The notes beneath the pieces were generated by a model. That model did not search any database, was not told the origin of the DNA, and was given only the letters and a program-made list of their open reading frames with translations. Below, one piece after another: positions 56,542 to 64,000 of a DNA stretch of 64,000 nucleotides (position 1 is its first letter; every line of letters starts with the position of its first letter). The translations under genes were made by a program, and so were the position numbers. The stretch comes from Microbotryomycetes sp. JL201 (taxonomy: Eukaryota; Basidiomycota; Microbotryomycetes): positions 310,001 to 374,000 of the forward strand of contig JAQYUZ010000003.1 of assembly GCA_033819885.1 (NCBI GenBank), given 5' to 3'.

Positions 56542-57906
56542 ATGCCCATCCGCACTTACCTTACCGAGACGCTCGGCATCAGGGTCCCCGTAGTCCAAGC
56601 AGCAATGATGTGGATCGCCGAGCCAAAGTTGACCGCAGCAGCGTCCAACGCAGGTGGCCTTGGAGTCTTGACGGGTCTGACGCCCGGTTCGCCTGAGAAT
56701 CTCAGAAAAGGTTCGCAATGGGAAGCTCTACGAGTCTTGAAGCAACTAACTTCCTGGTCATGCAGCCATTCGAGAAGTGCGAAGTCTGACAGACAAGCCT
56801 TTGTGGGTTTCGAAGCGAGACGACCCAAGGAGTGCTCTGACGACGGGAAACTGCAGTGCTGTCAACCTCACCTTCCTGCCTTCTATTCAACCGCCTCCAT
56901 ATGAGGAGTACGCAAAAGTCATTATCGATGAAGGCGTCAAAATTGCGGAAACGGCAGGTGGACCGGCGGCTGCGCCAATCATCAAAATGTTCAAGAAGGC
57001 TGGGATCTTTGTCATTCACAAGGTGCGGGCGCTGACGTCAGACAGTGAGATCACAGACGGGTGCTCAATAACGTTCTCGCGCAGTGCACGTCGATTCGCC
57101 ACGCCAAGTCTGCTGTCAAGCTCGGCGTCGACATGCTCTCCATCGACGGCTTCGAATGGTACGGCATTCTTATAGAGCTTCCAGATTCTTGATCCCTGAC
57201 TTCATGACTTCATGACGTTTGCACAGCGCCGGTCACCCCGGAGAGGATGACATCGGTGGACTCTTACTTTTGGCTCTTGCTGCCAAAAACTTGAACATTC
57301 CTTATATCGCTTCGTGCGTTGATAAACTGCTTTTTTCGGCATGAAAAATCTCGAACTGACGTGTGGGGCGCTGAGCAGTGGCGGAATCGGCGACGGCCGT
57401 GGTCTGGCTGCTGCTTTGACGTTGGGCGCATGCGGTGTCAACTGCGGAACTATTTTCATGGCTACCGAAGAGTGCGTCTTATCGTTTCACCTGAATTTAG
57501 CGAGTTGCTGACGTGGGAAGCTCGGCCGCGTCGCAGGTGCTACATGCACCCAAATATCAAGCGAGCAATGGTCCAAGCGACCGAACGAGACACAACTCAC
57601 ATCTTCCGCACGCTTCACAACACTGCTCGCGTCTTCAAGAACAAGATCGCCATGGAAGTTGTTGAAAAGGAGCGTCGTCCCGGTGGTGTCCAGTTTCCGG
57701 AAATTGCCCCGCTCGTTAGTGGCGCAAGAGGCAAGCTCGTGTACGAGAACGGAGACGTTGACGCCGGCGTTTGGAGCGCGTCGCCTGTCGTAGGTCTGAT
57801 TGACAAGGTCCAGAGCTGCAAATCACTCTTGGACGAAATGGAACGCGACGCAGAAGAGATCCTACTCAAGAACGCGTCCATGGTCGTGCGTGAGAGCAAG
57901 CTGTGA
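56542..57906 (+). CDS. Nitronate monooxygenase (2-nitropropane dioxygenase family)
   Basis: FMN-dependent TIM-barrel enzyme that oxidises alkyl nitronates such as propionate-3-nitronate. ATG 56542 gives MPIRTYLTETLGIRVPVVQA and AMMWIAEPKLTAAASNAGGL. After an intron it continues AIREVRSLTDKPLWV, then NLTFLPSIQPPPYEEYAKVI and KKAGIFVIHKCTSIRHAKSA. It continues with VKLGVDMLSIDGFECAGHPG and EDDIGGLLLLALAAKNLNIP. Next come ASGGIGDGRGLAAALTLGAC and GVNCGTIFMATEE, the FMN phosphate-binding region. The last exon (57541-57906) ends SMVVRESKL. The His in CAGHPGE is at the usual active-site place. At least six introns. The C-terminal SKL is a classical PTS1, so a peroxisomal location is likely. Confidence 0.9.
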
Positions 57907-58170
57907 TAGTAGATGGTCTTTCCGGAATTTAGTGGGATTCTGGTGTGGAGCTGTATCCAAAATGCAGTTTGACGACATTTTAAGATCGATGGGTTCGAGG
58001 ATAGTTCATTCCGGATAGCGGCACATCTGTTATTCAATTCTTTACAAGACATGTCGCGTCTTCGACAGTTCATCTTGTCCACGGAAGCCTAGCACGTGAC
58101 TACACCTCCTGTTCTTGCGTTCAAAAAAAAGCCGACGAGCTATACGCGGCACTAGCATCATCTGTGCGCG

Positions 58171-59674
58171 ATGGGTCGTACAAAGTCCAAGAGCAAGAAG
58201 TCGACTGCAGCATCTGCCAAGCAGAGCAACGGTGTCAATGGCCATGACGAGCAGCCGCAGCCAACGGTCGAGGCGTTGCTGCTTGCTGCAGCGCACGCGA
58301 TAGCACGTTGTGACTTTGAAGAGGCCAAACAAGTGTGTGAAAAGGCTTGCGAGCTAGCTGTGGCAAGTCAGGACGCCAAGGGCTGCCGTGATGGGCTAGA
58401 GATTCTAGGGACAATCGAGTTGGAGCTCGGCGAACTCGATAGCGCACGGCAGGCGAGTCTTGCGAGCGCATACTCCACTCGGCTCTGATAATTGACAATC
58501 CAACGCCACTTGCAGCATTTCATAGAGTCTGTGCAGCACGCAGCGTCTCTGCCAGATCCTTCGCCGGCGCCTCATTTGTACCTTGCTCAACTGTCGACGC
58601 CAGAGGAAAGCCTTGTGCATTTTGGAAACGCTTTGACCATTCTGCAAGCCAAACTCGCCGCCATCGAGCAAGCCAAGCTTGGCCAGGACAGCAACGGCGG
58701 TTCAGAGGCTGAAGTCGAAGAAGAGCACGAACTCAGGAGAAGCGCAAGCAGGGCTCTTGTCGGCATGACAGAATTGTACCTGACTGATTTATGGTGAGGC
58801 TCTGAGTGCCATCGGATGCTCTTCGTACGATACTCACGCACGAGAACAGCTTTGAACCGGACGCAGAGGCAAACTGCGAAAAGCATCTCAGCTTGGCAGC
58901 AGAGATTGATTCAACAGACCCCGAAGTTTACCAGGTGAGTCTGATGTCAGGTCAGGTCAGGTCTTCCACGAGTTGATCAGCGCCCTGTAGACGTTGGCTT
59001 CCGTGCGACTTAGTCAGCAACGGCCAACAGAAGCGAAGGACGCCGCTATCAAGGGTTGGTCTCTTTGGAGAGACCTTGGACCAGGTGGGCTCTGCCATCT
59101 GTTGTTGTTCTCAGCTATGCTTACTTTGACGTTCTGCAGAGGACCCGGCATTCCCTCCTGCTTCCGCCAGACTGACATTGGCAAAAATCTTGATCGAGCT
59201 CGAGTTGTATGAATCTGCACTGGAAGTACTCAACCTCCTCGAGCAAGAAGACGACGAGGATCAGGAGATGTGGTATCTGTCCGGGTGGGCTTGGCACTTG
59301 TTGGGTGAATCGAGGGCAGGAACGAGTTCGGAAGCGACAAGTGACGAAGACGAAGACGAAAGACCAGAAACACAAGCAGAATGCTGGTCCGAATCAAAAC
59401 TTTGTCTCGAAAATTACATGAGGGTGAGCTCTCACTCGCACTCGTTCCAACTTAGGCGCGAACTTGACTGAGCAGTTTTTCTTTTGGTTTTCCCTTGCAG
59501 CTCGAGGAACTCGATCCAGAGCAATCTGACCCCGACCAACTCGCGCACGTTAAAGAGCTTCTCGCCAAGCTTGACGCTGCAGGCGTCGTTGCCAGCGCTG
59601 GTAGGGAAGAGGAAGGAGATGAGTGGGTCGACGATGAAGATGACGAAGATGACGAAGACGCAATGGACGAATAG
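58171..59674 (+). CDS. ACL4: TPR protein, ACL4-like (chaperone of ribosomal protein uL4)
   Basis: ATG 58171 opens MGRTKSKSKKSTAASAKQSN, a Lys/Ser-rich N-terminus. TPR-like helix pairs follow: VEALLLAAAHAIARCDFEEA, GLEILGTIELELGELDSARQ, PAPHLYLAQLSTPEESLVHF, then ALVGMTELYLTDL, EVYQTLASVRLSQQRPTEAK and LTLAKILIELELYESALEVL. Next is MWYLSGWAWHLLGESRAGTS. The C-terminus is strongly acidic (GDEWVDDEDDEDDEDAMDE), ending at 59674. The TPR superhelix plus acidic tail matches fungal Acl4, which holds newly made uL4 (Rpl4) and delivers it to pre-60S particles. About five short introns. The gene is convergent with the next gene across only about 100 bp. Confidence 0.82.
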
Positions 59675-59772
59675 ATGTTTGAATGCAACAGTATCTTTGC
59701 ATGCCCGCATTAGAAAGAAAGCACAGGTCGAGATCCGAGAATAAGTCAACAAGATCGATCAAAGAATGAGCG

Positions 59773-62700
59773 CTACATTTGAACGAGCTCTGTGGGTTCG
59801 TCGTTCTGCTCGGCAATTCGTACAGCGGACTCATGCTCTGGTTGGTCCGTGTTCCCAAAGTCGACAGCATTTGCCTTGCCGACGTCCTCGGTCGCATCCA
59901 ACTTGACCACGAATGAACCGCTTTCGACCGTTTCGCTAGACAAGCCCTGGCTCGCTTCTGACTGCTCCGCGATGGAGAGTCGCTGCTCACCGTACAGCCG
60001 AGACATGCGCTCGTCACCGCCTCCGAGGTAGAATTCTGCCATCGAAGCTTCGTTGCCCGTCATCACTTCCTGTCTGTTGCCGTTGCTCTGCACATGCGAG
60101 CCATCGGTTCCAGCTTGCGCACTCAGTCCAAATGCATTCTCTAGCAGAGAGACGCAGTCAGCGACGGACGACGCCTGTGTTATCATTCTGACTCTGAGAG
60201 CCATCATGTCGGCCAAGGATACGGTGACCTTGTCCGAATCCACCAGACTGATTCGTGCTTTACTGGAGCTAGCAGCCCTTGAAGCAGCCGCATCTGATGA
60301 ATCAGGCGCCATTGACTGGGTTGGTCCGGGGACAATGTCCGCCGCTGGCATGAGCCCATTCAATTGAGGCGAGCCGTCCGCGAGATTCGAGGAGGGCCTT
60401 CCCTTTGCGCTCGTACGGCTGTGCGTCGACGAGTACGACATTGTTCGTTCGTGCAGCTTTCGCTGTCTATCAGACGGAGCAGTCGAGGCGCTTTGACCAT
60501 CTTCGACGCTGCTGAGGCGGGGCGATGGGTGTCCATTCGATGATACTCGCGGCGAAGACGATTTGAAACTCGATCGAGAGTTCTTTGTCAAAGAAGAGTT
60601 GCCAAGCGCAGCTGCCAAGGCTGCGCCTGAAGCGACAGCTCCAACGCCCACTCCTGCAGCCAATGCTGTCCCGTCAAACCGGCTCGAGTTGTCAGCCAAG
60701 GGCGACGCCTTGACAGAAGCCGATCTCGACCCCCTTTCGCTTGGCTGCCGAGGAGCCGAAACGTAGCTAGACGAATGACTGCGAACGGAAGCCGACCGTA
60801 TGCTGCTTGAAGATGGCTCTGCGCCGAGCGATGGCGGAAGCGGTGCAGAAGTGGCTCCTCGGCTGGACAAGTGACGCGGTAATGAGACAGGCGAAGTGTC
60901 ACTCTGTGCGAGCATGTTGACGCTAGGCGCGATCCGAGCAATCGATGTCGGCGTTCGAGGCTTTTCCGCAAACGTTGCTGATGTTGGAGTGACCGAGTCT
61001 GTCGGGGTCAAATGCTCGGTACCAAGTCCTAGTAGAGGCGGTGGTACATAGCTAGCTCTGCTTGCCGCGACGTCACTGAAACCAGCAGCTCTCATGGAAG
61101 CCATCGCCGAAGCGTCTTGTGAAGACGCACGGGACCTCACACTGATACCAGAAACGCTGGGCGGCACCCTGCGAGACGTAGAGGACTCGATCCTTTCCAA
61201 TTCGTTGTCCAGAGCAGAATTGCTCTTCTTTCTTCGTGAAAACAATCCGCTGAATGCTCCACGGCTCCGCTTTGGTGAGGCTTCAAACGGCTGCGGCTCT
61301 TTCGGTCCTAGGATCTCGAATGCCGAACCCGACATGCTAGACTTGCGAGCACTTGGTGGTTCTGCCGTCGCAAAAAAGTCGGCAAGATCATGGTTGATCT
61401 GACGCTCATGTGCTAGATCTTTGCGCTCATCCTTGGGTCTGATCCTCGGCTTTAGAATCCGTGGACTTGCATTTGGACTGGTGTCGGCTTCAGAGCCAGT
61501 GGACAGGCCGGAACTGCTCGAGAGTTGACTCGCTTGTGGCTGCATCGCTGCGCCCCCCAGCAGCTGCCCGCTTGATCGTCTGGCCGGCGGGCGCTGCCGA
61601 TCTGGACTAGCTCCGAGTCCCGGAGGTACTGGTTGCTGGTCCACAAAGTCCATCAGAGTTTCTTCGGTATCACCAGAGGCCTCTGCAATAATTGATTGAG
61701 CTGGTATCTGCTTCGAGGGTGTGACCATGATAGGCATGCGATAATCATAATTGTCCGAAGGCACAGAGTCCGCCATAATCGCCATCGAATTCGGCCGGCT
61801 CCGGAGTCCCTTCTGTCCCAACGAAAAGGCGAACGAGTCAGCGTCACACGCGACTTTTCCTCTCAGCAAGCTAACCTCGACCGTCCGAAGTCGATCTGGG
61901 GTGAGCGAGACTTTACGTGTCTGACCGCTCAACATGAGGGTTTCGAAATCGTCTGCCAAGCTTTTGGACTGCTGAATCGTCCTCAGCACTCTATTTCTCC
62001 GTTGCCCAATATGACTCACTGCACCATGAATCCCCAACCCACTCGAAAACGAAGATTGTCTTTGTCGACCACCCGTATTGCCGAGAGTGCTGCTTGATGG
62101 TGAGCTCGGCGCTCCTGGTTTGCCGTTTATGATGGATGAAACTGATCCGTTCCTTGAGTGGAGTCCTTGCGATGATGGACTAGACTTGACCAGCTTGGCT
62201 CGCAGAGCCGCCGCCTCTGATTCGATCAAGGTTCGGACTCTCATGTGCTTGAGCAGAGCCCAAATCAGCTCGTCCTCGGCGAAAGCGCTCTCGACATCAA
62301 CAATAGTAGCTGTTTCCGAGGTACCACGCTCCGCCACTCGGCCGATAGCCCTGATGAGATACTCTGCCATGAATGCGAGAGAGCGCTCGGCATACACCGC
62401 TGAAAGAAAATTCACACATGCGGACGTGCCAGCCGGAGGGGGAGCAGGTGGCAATAGTCTTTGCACGTATACCTCGACGTTTGGAATCTTTGGCCCAGGA
62501 GATCCGGCTGCAAAGCAAGCAAGATCAATTCGCGTAGACTCCGGGCAGTCTGACTGTACAGACCTCCGAGCCCTGAGATGACATGTATCCATTCTCGCAG
62601 CCCGACAAAGACTTCGTGTGCCTTGTCTGCCGGAGTCTGCCCTGAGACTGATGAGACTGAAGTCGTCGAGCCATTCGTGGCTTTGCCATCGCGCGTGAGT

Positions 62701-63176
62701 GAGGGGTCCAATTTGAGTAGCTCTTGAATTGCTATTTCTGCCTCGAGGACAGCCTGGTTGCCAAGGGTGGGTCCCGTGACCTTGAGCAGGCCAGCCTTGA
62801 ACCTGCTTGTCGAATACGGTTCGAAGCCTGTGACCAGTTGCGCATCGTTGTCGGCTACTGAGACGAGGGACACATGCACCCATAGTTGCAGAAGCTCATC
62901 GAGTGTAAAGTTGACGGCGGACAGCGCATCCGAGGCAAGCTGCAGCGGCCGCGTCTCGCTCAGCAGGCTTGTCGCGCTGTCCGAATAGACGTATTGTGGC
63001 TCTGGAGAGGTGATGGATCAGTCAGTCGCTGGCTCGAGAGCCGTGCTGGCTTGGGTTGAGCTCGTTCGACCCCCTGGCTGGATCCGAGACAACCGCAAGA
63101 CACGCTCGCCCCAGCAGGCATCGTCGATCGCGCAGGCATGAGAGCAGCTCTTCCACACACCTGATAGATACGCCAT
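59773..63176 (-). CDS. Large Ser-rich protein of unknown function
   Basis: The first exon is 16 nt (ATG 63176, MAYLS). It joins across an intron (63160-63002) to EPQYVYSDSATSLLSETRPL and LDELLQLWVHVSLVSVADND, then AHEVFVGLREWIHVISGLGA. A second intron (about 62566-62512) leads to GSPGPKIPNVEVYVQRLLPP and the main exon. Its start is helical (SAVYAERSLAFMAEYLIRAI, AFAEDELIWALLKHMRVRTL). Then come about 700 Ser/Pro/Arg-rich, disordered residues. A short helical, conserved-looking block (VTVSLADMMALRVRMITQAS, VADCVSLLENAFG) lies near 60220-60120, before an acidic end at 59773. I do not recognise the family. The N-terminal helical region looks folded and the rest scaffold- or regulator-like. The long open frame running upstream of about 62512 in the main-exon frame is not coding. 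Confidence 0.75.
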
Positions 63177-64000
63177 TGCCTGCATGATAAAGCAGCCGTG
63201 GCCCGCAGGCCCAGGTTGTTTGTTGTCGAAACCGGGCGAATGGCGCGCTCAGATCACCGCTCGCCAAAATTTCAGCCAAACAACATGGTAGTCCTGCAGT
63301 CTTGTGAAAACAACATGCAGCCGAAGAGCAGCAGGTCCCGCTCTGAGACACCAGACGGCGATCCCGCAGCATTACACTGTCACGTGATTTCCCCCTCAAG
63401 TGCACGTAGCCCACGTGCTTGGGGCTAATTATGGTCCAGACTTGAGTCAGAGAGATTGTCCAGCACGAAGGGCGGGAGCAATAGAAATGTGGACGCCGAA
63501 CGCCGGACTTGAAGCAGCCCGGCAGCTAAGCCTCCCGCTGTTTTTCTGCCTTCAGTCGACAGTCCGCGCAATGGACAGACACTTGACGCGGTGGAACAAG
63601 GTGTGCAATCAGCATGCCTAAGCGCGGGGCTTCTGTCACGACAGCTGACTCAATCGTCTCGGCAGGATGACGAATGGCGCACAGGCTACTGGGGGTGCGC
63701 GCTGTAGCACATTGACTCGTTACAAGCTGACGCGATTGCTTCAGCCCTGTCACGGCCTCGATCGACTGGTGAGTCGTCTGCTGTTTCCGCTCTAGTTTGG
63801 TGATCTGACGGTCAACGGGCGACAGGTGTGAGGCAAACTATATCAGGTCCTTTTACATCGCCGAAATGTTTAATACGATATCAAACTCGGCTTTCAGTAA
63901 GTTGTTTGGGCTTAGACGACTCTGTCGAGCTTGCAGAGCGTTGGCAGCTGTCGCATCGTCGCTCGGCGCCGCACAGGAGGGCACAAGCTGTGCAGACCAT
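63177..64000. other. No recognised gene
   Basis: Short overlapping frames on both strands only, none with a domain or good codon pattern. The part next to 63177 should hold the promoter of the large minus-strand gene. A gene starting beyond the right edge cannot be excluded. Confidence 0.5.

Noticed and set aside
62512-62883. N-terminal 120 codons of the 1036-codon frame ending at 59773
   Set aside because: Arg/Ser/Cys-rich chance frame; the real N-terminus lies in another frame and joins through an intron at about 62566-62512.

Overview
The window is nuclear DNA of a fungus, most likely a basidiomycete yeast or other compact-genome basidiomycete (inference). The genes are close together and nearly all are cut by many short GT...AG introns, typically about 35-150 nt. 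The proteins are typical fungal housekeeping types: an ATR/Mec1 checkpoint kinase, epsin, eIF3a, a NuA4 subunit, WIPI, p24 cargo receptor and FLC/PKD2-like TRP channel. I saw no operon, prokaryotic signal, CRISPR array, rRNA, tRNA, transposon or viral relic. Because of the introns, most single open frames are exons; many apparent starts are TTG/GTG inside exons and are not real starts.

Layout. 1-1535: nothing recognised. 1536-3552 (-): PLP-dependent trans-sulfuration-family enzyme. ~3801-7440 (+): ankyrin/DysF/FYVE/RING protein. 7643-9171 (-): HAPSTR1/C16orf72-like protein. 9312-10624 (-): SigF-like NTF2 protein. 10995-20031 (+): ATR/Mec1/Rad3 kinase. 20235-21832 (+): adenine deaminase. 22049-23274 (+): medium-chain reductase. 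23577-27208 (-): ML/TRP-like membrane protein. 27365-28677 (+): a weakly conserved protein that I suspect is a SWSAP1/Shu-type RecA-like paralogue. 28976-29947 (+): p24 cargo receptor.

30205-33781 (-): EAF1/VID21 of NuA4. 34154-35520 (-): GVP36-type BAR protein. 35918-37424 (+): proteasome beta2. 37552-39053 (+): NAPE-PLD/FMP30. 39338-40856 (-): WIPI4/HSV2. 41071-42482 (-): F-box/LRR-like protein. 42859-~43870 (-): ribosomal protein eL8. 43900-45940: about 2 kb without a recognised gene, holding a 12-bp perfect hairpin and an AT-hook-like frame. 45942-48322 (-): dihydroxyacetone kinase. 48625-50755 (+): epsin. 51005-54497 (-): eIF3a. 54938-55889 (+): RluA-type pseudouridine synthase. 56542-57906 (+): nitronate monooxygenase. 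58171-59674 (+): ACL4-like TPR chaperone. 59773-63176 (-): large Ser-rich protein of unknown function. 63177-64000: nothing recognised.

The genes form no single pathway. Loose themes are translation and ribosome assembly (eL8, ACL4, eIF3a, pseudouridine synthase), endomembrane traffic and PI3P/ubiquitin biology (FYVE-RING protein, WIPI4, epsin, BAR protein, p24), and genome maintenance (ATR, EAF1, possible SWSAP1-like protein). Several neighbours are divergent across short shared upstream regions (PLP enzyme/FYVE-RING; NTF2/ATR; TRP/SWSAP1-like; BAR/proteasome beta2; DAK/epsin; eIF3a/pseudouridine synthase). Tiny first or last exons recur (ATR, DAK, epsin, the 59.8-63.2 kb gene) and would be missed by simple ORF calling.
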